64,000 nucleotides of DNA from Ostrinia nubilalis (lineage: Eukaryota > Arthropoda > Insecta > Lepidoptera > Crambidae), in contig NC_087106.1 in NCBI RefSeq assembly GCF_963855985.1, positions 4,385,001 through 4,449,000 of the forward strand, given 5' to 3'. How positions within the stretch are numbered: the stretch's first letter is position 1; each line of letters opens with the position of its first letter. A program made the translations under genes and the position numbers. The notes beneath the pieces are model-generated. The model ran no database searches. It worked only from the letters and a program-made list of their open reading frames with translations, and had not been told where the DNA came from. Positions 49,448 to 61,265 of the stretch are shown here, piece after piece.

Positions 49448-50029
49448 CTTCGGCCGACAGCGTTGCCGAATATTCGGTATTCGGTATTCGGCCAAATCAC
49501 TATTCGTGGCAACTCTAGTACTAATTTCCTTTCTATTCTTTTTATTTACTTTTCTCTTTATACGTATAGATAATGTTTTGGACAAAGCTAACCATGGTGA
49601 AGGGTCTTTGTCATATAAATTGAAAAAGGCTGTCAGTGCAATTTGGAGGCATATGTGTTATGGGTTTGACAGTAAGTAGGGTATATCATGGCATTGACAT
49701 GCATAAAATAATGTGTCGGACGAAACCCGGATATTGCTAAATTATTTTTTCTTAACACCAGTTAAACTATGCAGGGATCTATCTATCAAATTTTGCCAGT
49801 ATGGGAAAAAGATTTGCTCCTGCAGTGGAGATTAAACGACTGATGGTGATGATGATGATGAAATATTATTATGTAAAATACTGTGCGTATTATACTTTAC
49901 GTCCATTGGTACCTTGTTTATTTGTTTGTGCAACACTACATTTGCCCCAAGTGGAAGTTTGAATCCGTAGCCACCGCTCTGCCGTTGTAGTATTATTTAT
50001 TATTATTATTGGTTTTGGGCCTTCATTTG

Positions 50030-50282
50030 CGCCAGCTCGACCAGGTTTGATCTATTGTGGCAGCCCTTGTCTTTAGAGTTCACTGCTTAGTCCCGTTGAG
50101 TCTATAAATTTCCAGATTCTTTGGAGCGTGATATCTGCTATCTCATCCGGGTGCATGATGTGTCGCCCGAGATGGATACTTCTTTTGCTCATAAGCGGGC
50201 CGCATGAGCAAAGAACATCCATGGCCGTTTCTTCTTCTGTATGGCAGAATCTGCCGTTGTAGTATGTAGATGAGCAGAGCAA
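50030..50282 (-). pseudogene. LINE C-terminal cysteine-rich remnant (R1/Jockey/I-like)
   Basis: The minus frame reads YYNGRFCHTEEETAMDVLCS, CGPLMSKRSIHLG and PDEIADITLQRIWKFIDSTG. This resembles the C-x-x-C/H-E-E-T-A-x-H-x-L-C-x-C-x-x-L motif with following helix at the C-terminus of several LINE ORF2 proteins. First Cys-x-x-Cys is altered. Clade uncertain. Confidence 0.6.
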
Positions 50283-50371
50283 ACGGTCAGGCGGTCCTGT
50301 GTCGCCTAATAAGCCGCGCTAAACATGAGTAGTATTGAGTACTATTACTTAAATAAGTAATAGAACACTTA

Positions 50372-50722
50372 CTGAGGGCCATGCTCGGTGTTTCTTTACG
50401 AGATCGAATCAGAAATGAGGAGATCCGTAAACGAACTAAAGTCGCTGACATAGCCCGACGGATCAGCAAGCTGAAGTGGCAGTGGGCAGGGCACATAGTA
50501 CGCAGAACTGACGGCCGATGGGGCAGCAAGGTTCTAGAATGGAGGCCACGTACCGGAAAACGCAGCGTGGGACGTCCACCCACAAGGTGGACCGACGACC
50601 TGATAAAGGTAGCGGGAAGGCGCTGGATGCAGGCCGCTACCAACCGTGCGATGTGGAAGTCATTGGGGGAGGCCTATGTTCAGCAGTGGACGTCCTGTGG
50701 CTGAAATGATGATGATGATGAC
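50372..50722 (+). mobile_element. RTE LINE 3' end with intact 107-codon frame
   Basis: 50381-50704 is open: SLRDRIRNEEIRKRTKVADI, ARRISKLKWQWAGHIVR, DGRWGSKVLEWRPRTGKRSV, GRPPTRWTDDLIKVAGRRWM and QQWTSCG*. An ATG tail follows. It is the least decayed RTE tail in the window and a useful reference for the others. Confidence 0.88.
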
Positions 50723-50773
50723 ACACTTACTTAGTAGGTATTTGGAAATCGATTTTGTAAACTACAATGGAAC

Positions 50774-52861
50774 TAATGAGGATCATTTCGATTTTTAGCT
50801 GTGAATGCAGATTTATAGGGCTAAGAAATCCTTAATACACAGTCCAAAAATTTTTGTTCTACGACAAAAATTGACGAAGTTATGGCCAAATTACTAAAAA
50901 AGTTCACTGACCGCCCGGCGCGGGACCGTTGACGTCACTGTATCCGATCCGAACGCTGCCGGCGTACTGCGTGGATAGAAAATATTTTTTTCTAGCCAAA
51001 CTATCAGTTTGAGAGAAAATCTTGTAATGACATATATTCATCAGAATAAAGTAAGCTATCGATAGGTAATTTTAAAAATAGAAATTGTGAAAAATAACGC
51101 AAAAAATCCATACGCTCATACGATTCAATGGAACGCAGAGACGCGATTGGGGTCTCCGCGGTGGTATATTTGGCGATTTATTCAAATAAAGTGTTCATAA
51201 GTGTTGTTAGAGTCATATCTTCTTCCAAGTAAAATATAAAAATGTATAAGTAGTAATTTATTTACTACTTCTAACAATAAGGTATAGCTGAGGCAGATAC
51301 ACTCTGCCTAGGCTACAAGACATTTCTATGCAGATCATTTCGATGTACACGCAATACCTACCTGTTATTTAGTTTTTCTGAGTTAAACCTACGTACCTAC
51401 CTATCTATTCGCCGTTCCCATGGGCGGACCAGCTGCTGCAGGAAAGGACAGCTGCTCCCTCCTGGAAATCTATTTAATCTTAGCCTAGAAGCTGGGTATG
51501 ACTCCCCCGCCCCCCTCCTCTCCCCAGGTCATAAGCTGGGCATGACTTCCCCCTCGGCCAGAAGTTGGGTATGATTTACCCCCCCCCCCCCCCCCCCCCC
51601 GGCCCGAAACTGGGTATGACTTGTCCCCTCCCTCTCCCCCCCAGGCCAGAAGCTGGGTAAGGCTTGCCCCTCCACCCAGGCCATAAGCATAAGCTGGATA
51701 TGACTCCCCTTCGGCCAGAAGCTGGGTATGACACCCCCCCCCCCCATGCCAGAAAAGCCAGAAACTGGGTATGATTTGACCCCCCCCCCAGGCCCGAAAC
51801 TGGGTATGACTTGACCCCTCCCTCTTCCCCCAGGCCAGAAGCTGGGTAAGGCTTGCCCCTCCCCCCAGGCCATAAGCATAAGCTGGATATGACTCCCCTT
51901 CGGCCAGAAGCTGGGTATGACACCCCCACCATGCCAAGAAAAGCCAGAAACTGGGTATGATTTGAAAAACGCCAGAAGCTGGGTAAGGCTAGCCCCTCCC
52001 CCAAGCCAATAAGCATAAGTTGGGTATGACTCCCCCTCGGCCAGAAGCTGGGTATTACATACCCCCCCCCCCCCAGCCCATAGAAACTGGTTATGACTTG
52101 ACCCCCCCCCCCCCTCCCACAGGCCAGAAGCTGGGTATTACATACCCGCCCCCCCAGGCCAGAAACTGGGTAAGGCTAGCCCCTCCCCCCAGCCCATAGA
52201 AACTGGTTATGACTTGACACCCCCCCCCCCCCATCCCCCAGGCCAGAAGCTGGGTAAGGCTAGCTCCTCCCCCCAGCCCATAAGCATAAGCTGGATATGA
52301 CTCCCCCTAGGCCAGAAGCTGGGTATTACATACCCCCCCTCCCCCCAGGCTAGAAACTGGGTAAGGCTAGCCCCTCCCCCCAGCCCATAGAAACTGGTTA
52401 TGACTTGACGTTGATGTATTATTATGTTCAATACAAACAATCATTAAGTTACACTCACCCCAACCGCGTCTCCGCATTGCATCGAATCCTATGAAAATGT
52501 GGTTTTTGGACATAGCGATACTTAATTTTCACAATTTTTATTTTTTAAAATTACTGGTCGATAGGTTACTTTATTCTGATGAATAAATGTTATTAAAAGT
52601 TTTTTTCTAAAACTGATGCTGGAAAAAAATATTTTCCATCCCAATAGTACGCCGGCTGCGCTCGATTCGGATATAATGACGTCACGCGGCCCTGCGTACG
52701 TTGACTTTTAGCGGCAAAAACGGCCTATGTTTATTACTTAATATCTTCGTAAGTAATGGTCCGATTTGGATAATTCAAAAAGATATATCTTTCTTATGTC
52801 TTAAAGATTAACGTAGATACTAGTTTTATTGAATTTTCTACAACAGTACTGATCCTCATTA
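50774..52861. mobile_element. Fold-back element with about 400-bp arms around a C-rich minisatellite
   Basis: TAATGAGGATCA at 50774 and TGATCCTCATTA ending at 52861 are inverted. The arms share TATCGATAGGTAATTTTAAA, AAATTGTGAAAA, TGACGTCA, GCCGGCGTACT and a GGGGT/ACCCC inner edge over about 400 bp. Left and right arms differ at many bases, so it is not very recent. The interior is the minisatellite at 51480-52410. No transposase seen. Confidence 0.75.
51480..52410. repeat. C-rich minisatellite, potential G-quadruplex on the minus strand
   Basis: About 18 imperfect units built from GCCAGAAGCTGGGTATGACT followed by C runs and alternating AAGGCTAGCCCCTCC or CATAAGCATAAGCTGG variants. Poly-C tracts reach 22 (51579-51600). 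Long minus-strand open frames here (repeating Y-P-A-S-G and Q-L-L-A-x-G) are artefacts of the repeat. Confidence 0.9.
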
Positions 52862-52939
52862 ATGATGTCGACCACCTGGGACTAATTACCTAAATACTAA
52901 ATGTAGGTTCTAGTCCGTTATTATTATCCACTAAAAGTC

Positions 52940-53235
52940 AGGTCACACCTTGTGACATGTATGTGTGCAAATCGAATCTGGAACTTAAATGTCAGGCGGA
53001 ATTGAACCCGGAACTTCCAGACTGGGCACGCAACTTTAACCACTAGCCAAGGCAACACGGAAATTCACTTATTAAACATTGTAACCCACTGTCGTAATCA
53101 ATAGCTTATTAATTACAGGTTTTACAGGTCATCCTTAAGTAATGGTCAGAGAGGTATCAGAATAAAATTCAGGACTTCCAGGTCGAATAGACTACTTTAA
53201 CCACTAACCCAAGGCACCACGGCAGCTTAGGTACG
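52940..53235 (-). mobile_element. Two worn tRNA-like SINE heads
   Basis: GGCGGAATTGAACCCGGAAC then TTAACCACTAGCCAAGGCA (52995-53058) and ATTCAGGACTTCCAGGTCGA then TTTAACCACTAACCCAAGGC (53165-53216) look like inverted tRNA T-arm and D-arm parts about 170 bp apart. Confidence 0.45.
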
Positions 53236-53345
53236 TAGGTATTAAACATTGTAGCCTGCTGTGGTATTTAATTTTGTCTAGATGATCATCCAGTCTATCT
53301 TCTCCTAGTGTTTGGCACGGTCTTTTTGGTACGCCCTGTAGATAG

Positions 53346-53690
53346 AGTTTTTTTTAATCCACAACGAGGAAGCTCTTAGCCTGTATCTCACCTGATGGTA
53401 AGTGATGATCAGGCCGAATGTGAAAGCGAGCTTCACCCGGAATCCTCAACCACGGAGGAACTGGCTATCTTACCTCTAACTGCCGGAACACAACAATGCT
53501 GTTAACATTGTTGTTATGGCGACAGACTTAGGTAAGATGATGTTAGCTAACCAGGCGGACTTAGAACAAGCCCTACCACCAACCAAACCGAATAGAAAAA
53601 CCTGCCCCCACTGGGAATCGAACCCGGGACTCTGCGTCTGAAGTTTACCACTTGCACCTTCTTACCACTAGACCACAGAGGGCGGCAGTA
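53346..53690 (-). mobile_element. tRNA-derived SINE (family 2), full length
   Basis: Inverted relative of 28355-28672: ATCCACAACGAGGAAGCTCT tail, ACCTGATGGTAAGTGATGAT, GGAGGAACTGGCTATCTTAC, GGGAATCGAACCCGGGAC (complement of B-box) and CTAGACCACAGAGG head end. Confidence 0.88.
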
Positions 53691-54046
53691 GTGAAAATAT
53701 AAGTCTTCACTCACCGAAGTACAGGTCAGCCTGAAGTCATGGTCGGGGTTCCACCGGTGGTGGCATGCAGACCGTCGCGGGTTCCGTCCTGCGGGACACT
53801 GGACAATATTCTAAGTGTATCGCGTTAATCGAATTTTCAAAGTGAACTGGCTAGTGTTGTTGATAGTCGATAGAAATGGAAGATGTCGATAGTTCGATAA
53901 GAGCTAAGCGTTATTATTTACGCGGCCTTTAATAGTATTCTAGAAAATAGTTTCTTGTATATAAAAAACCCCATTCCCTTGCATTTTTAAATCTTAATAT
54001 TATCATAGGTAGGAGAGTCTCTGTTCAAGCCACTTATACTCTACTC

Positions 54047-54320
54047 GTATACAGGGTGTTAGGTAAATGGGTATATGAGCCGACACTAGCCCATGTTAAC
54101 ATATGCATATAAATGGTATGGTGAAGTCAGAAATTTGATATCATCATTTTAATTTTTTAAATGTTCTTACAAAATAAAATTTATAAAATCAGATTTGTAT
54201 GAAAATTAAAATAATTTACATGATGATATCAATTTTCTGACTTTACCATACTATTTATATGCACATGTTAACATGGGCTAGTGTCGGCTCATATACCCAT
54301 TTACCTAACACCCTGTATAC
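54047..54320. mobile_element. Fold-back MITE, 274 bp
   Basis: GTATACAGGGTGTTAGGTAA, ATGGGTATATGAGCCGACAC, TAGCCCATGTTAACAT at the left repeat inverted at the right. Arms are about 90 bp, including TATGGT.AAGTCAGAAA. Flank TA or GTATAC. Confidence 0.88.
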
Positions 54321-54778
54321 TCTGGTGAAGAGAGACAATGGTGGATACATAAAGCCTAGTTACCAACTGTGTACCTTTCTGTTTTATCTGGCAGAGAGGA
54401 GAATTTAAAATTTTGAAAGGTATTCCATTTTTCTGGGTTACAATTAATTACATAAATATTTTACAAACATAATTATAATTTTGCATGTTCTAAAATTTAG
54501 GCACACAACATTTTACACAACTTAGTGATACGTTTTTCAATTAATTTAAGTGGCATTTATGATTTAATCTATATCCAATATCATTCATTCAGTATAAGAC
54601 ATGCATTAACATACAGCTCATTATCTAACATAACACCATTGAATCAAAGACAATGTCTCGGCCGTCGTCGTTTGCTATCTATGCTACAAAGACTGCAAGT
54701 GACGGCCATCTTGTCTTTGAATGGATCTTTGCTGTGTGTTAAATTGAAAATTAGATAATATCCAAAAGACATAATTAA

Positions 54779-54895
54779 GGCTGGGTTGCACCATCTTATT
54801 TTAACTTTGACAAACGTCAAAAATCTGTCAAACTCCATACAAAAAGCACCGGTTATCGTTTAGTAACCGATAAAGTTAGGTGGTGCAACTCAGCC
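54779..54895. mobile_element. TTA/TAA-flanked MITE, copy 5
   Basis: TAA both sides (54776-54778, 54896-54898); GGCTGGGTTGCACCATCTTA start. Confidence 0.88.
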
Positions 54896-55479
54896 TAAGA
54901 AATTTATTTTCTGCAAATACTTTAAAGGCGTTTTTACAGGTTTAATAGGTTAGTTATGAGTAATTAGGTTTTTGAAATTTTAACCAAAAATTTCAAGACT
55001 TAAGTAAAACCTAATAAGATCTAAGTTAACGAAAATTTTGGTTTCTTTGAAACGAATAAATTGTTTCTTGATCGAGTGCGAATAAGCAACCTAATTTAGT
55101 TTTGTGTCATTATAAATGAAATTGAGTATGTAGTTCACGTAACAACTAGGTACCTACTCCTTGTGTGTGTAATATTTTAATAATCGCATCATTTTGTGCC
55201 TATTCTTAAGGAGACTGAGCTGTATTATCATGATATTCTTAATGGTCACATGCTAAGGTGAGATGCGACGCTTTAGTCCCATTAAAAATACTTAATGAGG
55301 TCGCAAGATGACAATAAGTATACTTTCTCATACTTAAATACCAGCCACATGAGTAAAGCTATAACGCTGGGATGATTTTTGCAATTTAGGTACACTATGA
55401 AAGGTCTGAGCTACCCACAGTTATCATTATGAAGACCTATGTAACATAGCTACCTAATTCAATGACACAATATTCTTTC

Positions 55480-55592
55480 GTTCGTTCATCCATTGCTGGA
55501 CAAAGGCCTTCCCCAAAGAAAGAACGATCCTGCGCTTCCCGCATTCAGGTTCTTCCAGAGACCTTAACCAGATCGTCGGTCCACCTAGACAC
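55480..55592 (-). mobile_element. RTE LINE 3' fragment, inverted
   Basis: CATTGCTGGACAAAGGCCTT, GATCCTGCGCTTCCCGCATT and CCAGATCGTCGGTCCACCTA are the complement of the fragment at 9028-9170. Confidence 0.8.
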
Positions 55593-56039
55593 AATATTGC
55601 ATAGACCTAATTATGTATGTGTTACTGCAAAAGCTACGGTAGATCTTAAGATTGTATTTGAAATTCGTAAGAATATACTACTGTATTATTAGGTAGGTTA
55701 CTGTATTATTAGGAACTTTGAGAAAGTATTTGTGGAGCTTTGAAGTCCCTTAATCGATTTAGAAAAAGATGAAAGCTTTTACAAAATGTCATCAACGCGT
55801 TTACCACAAGTATTAATAGGTATTAATAAGTATTAATAGGAATTTCATATTATTTTGTTGTAATTGACAATTTTTCAGCAAAAACAACTGGTAATTTAAT
55901 TACGTATACAAAATGTAAAATAAAAATCTATTTATAGAGATACGAATCATTCATCAAGCCAAGATCTATGGCATGGTCTAAGTAGTTTTAATATTTAGCT
56001 ACTATTTTGTAACAAAAATAATGGTTTTATAGTTATAGC

Positions 56040-56185
56040 ACAGCGTAGGTCGCCCACCCTCAAGGTGGACAGACGACCACATAAAGGTAGCAAAAAGGCG
56101 CTACTAACTGGCCAATGGATCTGCAAATGAATTGGGGGAGCATTCAGTAATAGACGTCCTGTGGCTGAAATGATGATGATGATGC
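56040..56185 (+). mobile_element. RTE LINE 3' end, decayed
   Basis: CAAGGTGGACAGACGACCAC, ATAAAGGTAGCAAAAAGGCG, GACGTCCTGTGGCTGAAATG and ATG tail. Confidence 0.8.
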
Positions 56186-56199
56186 CTTTTGTTGTCTTA

Positions 56200-56425
56200 G
56201 GGTGGGTTGCACCCGAGCCACCTTTCTATGGTCGGCGCGAGCGCATCCAAGGTTCGGCGGCCCGACTCGGCAACGGCGAGGTGGTCTGCCCACTGCTGGA
56301 CCACAGTTTCACGGTTGCACCATCTTACTTTAACTTTGACAAACGTCAAAAATCTGTCAAACTCCATACAAAATGCATCGGTTATCGTCATAGTTACCGT
56401 TAAAGTTAGGTGGTGCAACTCAGCC
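56200..56425. mobile_element. TTA/TAA-flanked MITE, copy 6, carrying an insert
   Basis: TTA both sides (56197-56199, 56426-56428). The left end is separated from the core by the 109-bp insert at 56214-56322. Confidence 0.88.
56214..56322 (-). mobile_element. 109-bp LINE fragment inserted in a MITE, 9-bp TSD
   Basis: GGTTGCACC is repeated on both sides (56205-56213, 56323-56331). The minus strand reads VVQQWADHLAVAESGRRTLD, ALAPTIERWLG, resembling the W..R....GR.T...I P..+..W segment near the end of LINE ORF2. GC-rich, unlike its surroundings. Confidence 0.65.
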
Positions 56426-57288
56426 TTATTGTGTAAATATTGGCTGGCTATTCTTCTTCTTATTCGTTTCACTCTTGGCAGAACGGTCGTGGTCACGTTG
56501 AGGCGTTGTTTCAATCGGTTGTAGAGGCGGATACAACTCTCCGCACGATCTCCCGCCATCTCTCTCTGTTGGCAGACTGTCTGGTGCAGTCACATACGCC
56601 TTCCTTCGACTTTTCCTTGGACGACCAGTCGTTCTATGGAGTTGCTGTTGTGAGAATGTAATTTTAAAATATCGATATTATGTCCATGTGTCCCACCACT
56701 GTCCCGCAAGCCGAGTTAATGTCATTAATGTAAGCCCGGCGAACGCCGACATATCGATACGCTAAGCTGGACGAATCAACATTAGCATAAGAAGGCATTT
56801 AATTAAGGTAATAGTTTTTTATGAGTATCACGCGAGGTAGGGTAACAATTTCAGAATGAAAAGCTAGTAGACAATAGAGCTCGGATTCACTTCGAGACAA
56901 GGTCATAGCAATAGGGGAGTGACAAGACCCGTCTCTAGTTATAAGTAGGTCAAATCTGCTAACTCAGATTAATTATCTGCAGTTAGGATTGACGTGGAAT
57001 TAATGTTATTATTAACTGCGATAGTTTAAACCTCGATTCAAGTTATTTAGTTAATTGGATTTTACAATGTACTCGCATTGGTCTGAGCCTGTGAGGTGTA
57101 CCTATTATAATGAGAACTTGGTTATTTTTCAGAGTTATACCTATTTCGTAGGTACATATTGTGTGTTTTGATTGAGGTTACATAAGTTCTTAATCCCTAA
57201 GCTAACTCAAGTTGCCAGACTAATTACAAAATGACAATAAAATTACCTCTATATTCCTGTTAATTGTTGTCTAAACAAGGTTCTTTAA

Positions 57289-57406
57289 GGCTGAGTTGCA
57301 CCACCTAAATTTAACGGTAACTATGACGATAACCGGTGCTTTTTGTATAGAGTTTGACAGATTTTTGACGTTTGTCAAAGTTAAAGTAAGATGGTGCAAC
57401 CCACCC
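57289..57406. mobile_element. TTA/TAA-flanked MITE, copy 7
   Basis: TAA both sides (57286-57288, 57407-57409); GGCTGAGTTGCACCACCTAA start, GATGGTGCAACCCACCC end. Confidence 0.88.
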
Positions 57407-57841
57407 TAAGTGATTTGGTTTTCGCACCTAATAAATAACAATAAATCAGTCAACCGGACAGGCAGCCAATTTGGTCCCCGAAACACTGGCTGTGAAATCT
57501 TGACAGATCTAAAAATCTCTACATGATGGCACATCTAATTAACTTAATTACTAACAAAAGCATTTTAAGCCGGTGTAAATAAGAGGCTGTTTTGCAACAT
57601 ACCATGTAGTCTGATATGCTGTGTACTGTACAACTAGACATGCAGATATTATCAATACCCTTTTAATGACATCAATTAACTGTCATTCACATTGTCATCA
57701 AAATTACCGAAAGGTAATTAACACAAATAGTATTGTCACATTATAACCGCTACACTCTTTACATAAATGTCATTACTACTGATAATGTCTATTCCGCTAG
57801 GTACCTACTGTTATCATAGTAAACAATTAAAAGGGGACTAT

Positions 57842-57962
57842 TCCCACCTCTCGTTCCCACCGCTGCAACTCCTGTGTAGCCAGGATCTACAGCTTGACCG
57901 CCAATAAAACCCAACCAGTGAAGGTCAAGTATGTCCCGGTGGAAAGTTAAACTGTCATTGGA
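57842..57962. repeat. Dispersed repeat shared with 39440-39545
   Basis: CCCACCTCTCGTTCCCACCG, GTGTAGCCAGGATCTACAGC and GAAAGTTAAACTGTCATTGG match the core of the element at 39390-39645, without its ends. Confidence 0.75.
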
Positions 57963-57984
57963 TCAACGACAAAATCGTTCGTTT

Positions 57985-58105
57985 CAGCCAAATGACGTCC
58001 ACTGCTGGACAAAAGCCTCCCCCAAGGTTTTCCAAAATGAACGGTCCTGCGCTGCCCGCATCCAGATTCTTCCCGCGTTCTTTACCAGATCGTCGGTCCA
58101 CCTAG
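57985..58105 (-). mobile_element. RTE LINE 3' fragment, inverted
   Basis: GACGTCCACTGCTGGACAAA, CGGTCCTGCGCTGCCCGCAT and ACCAGATCGTCGGTCCACCT. Confidence 0.8.
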
Positions 58106-58885
58106 CAGGAGGCATGAACTATAATCAGAAGAATATGAGAGGAGTTCGAAGTTAAGGCTCTTCTCTCCAATCTCCAATGTAAAGAGTTAACAATACAGTT
58201 CCCCTGATTTAAGCCTCTAAAGTCATAAAGTGCAGCATACACGGCTGCAGCGTGGCGACACACGCATTGTTTACGTAAGGCGCCTAAGCTAATTATTGCC
58301 CACAGGATTATGGTTCCCAAACTGTGATGTAAAAGCACCCCTTTTGATGCGGAAGAAATGGTTACAACTGCTGGCCTTAATTGGGGGCAGTTGTGTCCTG
58401 AATAATGGTGGATAATTTGATGCGCAAATTTGTGGCTGTACACCGGCGCTGTACACGAGCCGGTGTTCTCTTTTATGATATTTGTTAGTATTAAGGTTGC
58501 ATTATTAAATAATCACTGATAAATGTGATTCATTTATCACTTTTACCTCGGCTGTCGGTAATTTTTCATAATAACCGGCGATTATTCATAATTTTCAATT
58601 TATCACATTAACCGTAACATATATTTAGATAATGTTGGTGTACCGAAATATAAATAAATTACACCGGATGTTGAGAACCGGTGGCCTACAATAAACGGCA
58701 TTTCCGGACACGTGTAGGCTGCGTGCACATCGGTCTAGGGCGTCGCATTGAGCTCTATTGGATTATCCAGATACGACCTACCGCAAGCATTGCACTTTGT
58801 AACAGATGCCACTTGTTTCCTATTATAACTGTTATTTATACTAACACTGCACATCACTAGCTGACTGACTGGTAAGTTTAGCGTA

Positions 58886-59003
58886 GGCTGGGTTGCACCA
58901 TCTTAGTTTAACTTTGACAAACGTCAAAAATCTGTCAAACTCCATACAAAAAACACCGGTTATAGTTGAAGTTACGGTCAAAGTTAGGTGGTGCAACTCA
59001 GTC
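58886..59003. mobile_element. TTA/TAA-flanked MITE, copy 8
   Basis: GGCTGGGTTGCACCATCTTA start, GGTGGTGCAACTCAGTC end; TTA on the right, GTA on the left. Confidence 0.85.
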
Positions 59004-59007
59004 TTAA

Positions 59008-59197
59008 TCTATGTCTATAAAAGCGAAAGGTCACTGACTGACTCACTCATCACGAAATCTCAGAAACTACAAGTGCTAGGAGTCTCATGCATGGGGGTTC
59101 CTTTTAGAACGTAGGTGCTAAGACGGGATTTTGCAAAATTCAACCCCTAAGTGGGTAAAACGGGATCCACGCGTACGAAATCGCGGGCGGCTGCTAG
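59008..59197 (+). mobile_element. Helitron-like non-autonomous element
   Basis: A|TCTATGTCTATAAAAGCGAA start; ACGCGTACGAAATCGCGGGC, GGCTG, CTAG|T end. It starts four bases after the MITE. Confidence 0.6.
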
Positions 59198-60534
59198 TAA
59201 TATAGAGATAAAAATTCAAGCATTTGATGTCCGCTTAGATAAATAACTAAGCCGAGTATCAAACGTATCAAAAAGCGTCGTGTCAGTGGTTTATACTTTG
59301 AAAATTAAATATCCCATTGTAACCCACATTTTATCTTTTTAATGAATCAGCCAGTGGCTTCAAATTGCGTACGTATTCATCCAATACCAATCATAACTAC
59401 CAGGAAAAGCTAATAGATGTGTGGCTTGACCTTTATTATCAAATTATATAGTTCCCACGATCTTCCCTAGTCCCACACAAACATTGCCTGGTCAGAAGGA
59501 CGGACGGTAACACTGTAAAAATATTATTCTTACATCTACATGCTCTTCAATAAAATTTTCAATCGGTTTCAAGTTATCTCACAGAAATGATTTGCAGACT
59601 ATTCTAGTAGAAGTTTATTCATGTCGATGATGTGGGTGTTATTTAAATGTTTATGAATATGGTTTTACTGTGACTGTATTTGTTACGATTTAGTATGAAT
59701 CAAGGCCATTGTTGATCTTCCATTTAGTGCTCTTTTAAATATTCGTATCTCCTGTAGAGTTATCAACCAAGGTGTGTATTTCTGAACGAAACTCCAAACT
59801 CCATATTTGAAACCTAGATTGAGGTATTTGATTAATTGTATTTCGATATTTAGACCAAGGATGCAAGCCCCCCGTACATTAGTGCGGCCCGCCAGAGCGA
59901 CGACATTAAAAATCGAAATTACACAGTAAGTATTTTGATTTTCTGCAGCCTGATTTTAGCTCATAATATGCTCGAGTGGCCCGTGGTCCCAGTAAGTCTG
60001 TTCATCCCTGATTTAGACTGATCTCCGGCATCTCCTGAATCTACGACAGATTTAATCGAGTTATAATGGTTTTTTCTAATACGGACTTAAGAATCAGTTC
60101 TTTGATAAAGATTTCTAACAGCTTAGAACATACAAAGTATGCTAAAGGGCACTTCTTCGGAATCGCATTCTTCGGCTGATTCATATGGACAAATTTCAAA
60201 TTCAATTTTAGGTTTGTAACATAGACTCATATGAAAATAGGTACACCCAATAACATATATTTGGATAAGGGACTCGTTTTTGTAAAGTAGTTTTCAAGAT
60301 ATCGACGTTCAAATATTTTGTGCCCATATGAATCAAAATGTGTTACATATTAATCAAAAATAGAAATAAAATTTATGATATTTATGTACAATTGGCTCTA
60401 AATTCAGAAAATAATCATATTATAACAAAAACAATGATCTGTTGTTATGAAAAAATGCAACGATTCCACAATAATTCGTGAAAAAACATTTTTTTGAAAC
60501 TTTAGTATACATCCTTAATATTTTGTCATCATCA
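59198..60534. other. No gene recognised; start of CATATGAATCA motif region
   Basis: AT-rich. GATTCATATGG (60178) and CCCATATGAATCA (60323) belong to the motif series described under the findings. Confidence 0.45.
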
Positions 60535-60790
60535 TAATCATTTCAACTGAACATAAGCCTCTCCCAATGATTTCCATAATGACCACTTGGTAGTGGCCTG
60601 CATCCTGCGCCTTCCTGTGGGAGGACGTTCTACACTGAGCTTTCCGGCATGTAGCTTCCACTCCAGAAACGTGCTATCCCATCGGCCATCATTTCTGTAT
60701 ACTATGTGTCCTGCCCATTATCACTTCAGCTTGCTAAAACATCGGACTATGCCACCATGCGACTTTAGATCGTTTACGGATCTCCTCATT
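60535..60790 (-). mobile_element. RTE LINE 3' end, inverted and decayed
   Basis: CATCATCATAATCATTTCAA tail, TAAGCCTCTCCCAATGATTT, CATCCTGCGCCTTCCTGTGG, GTCCTGCCCATTATCACTTC and CGTTTACGGATCTCCTCATT are the complement of the RTE frame at 50372-50722. Confidence 0.82.
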
Positions 60791-61149
60791 ACAATTTCTA
60801 TTGCATAAAAAAAACAAGCATAGTCCACTCCATAGTACACTATGCAACTTTGTGCTTCGTAAGCCTACAGTGAGAGGCCGCTTTTCAGTACAATTTGTCA
60901 TCACTGATAAACACACACTGGATGTAGACTTTCATTTTATGGCACTAAGGTATTTTAGATGACACTACCGAGCTGTATCACTTATCCAAGCTATTGTTGT
61001 TAAGACTTCCACCTACAAGGTGAAGAAGGTGAGATGAGCTTATAGAGGTTGTGGCAATGGCAATCAGTTAATCTCGAAATCATTGGAGGCCTATGCTCAG
61101 CAGTATATTATTATGTGCTATGGACGCCGCATTATGTACTATGCTATAT

Positions 61150-61265
61150 AATAAAAATAAATAAGTCGTTGGGCAATTTCATACAGCGCCATTTAGCTAC
61201 AAAATAAGCAACAAATATGCTTGTGCTATGGTTGCTAGCTAAACGGATATACTACTTATTTACTG
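61150..61265 (-). mobile_element. SINE (family 1) 3' fragment
   Basis: GTCGTTGGGCAATTTCATAC, AGCGCCATTTAGCTACAAAA and GCTAGCTAAACGGATATACT match the body at 37035-37284 with mutations. Confidence 0.75.

Larger units (their letters stand above)
48598..49517 (-). mobile_element. hAT transposon, 920 bp, exact 8-bp TSD
   Basis: GTACTAAT flanks both ends (48590-48597, 49518-49525). Ends are TAGACATGCCACGAAT and, inverted, TAGAGTTGCCACGAAT. Subterminal ATTCGGTATTCGG / CCGAATACCGAAT repeats fill 48609-48713 and 49453-49494. It encodes the C-terminal hAT dimerisation domain on the minus strand and also contains a nested Helitron-like copy and a 67-nt palindrome. It lacks most of a transposase, so it is non-autonomous. 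Confidence 0.9.
54896..58885. other. Gene-free stretches between the listed repeats
   Basis: 54899-55479, 55593-56039, 56429-57285, 57410-57841 and 58106-58882 hold no host gene that I recognise. 56430-56650 has a GC-richer block (TCTCCGCACGATCTCCCGCC) that looks like LINE-derived sequence. Confidence 0.45.

Noticed and set aside
51485..52440. Several minus-strand open frames of 77-150 codons with repeated G-G-G and Y-P-A-S-G
   Set aside because: They are stop-free only because of the C-rich minisatellite; all three frames translate to the same low-complexity pattern.
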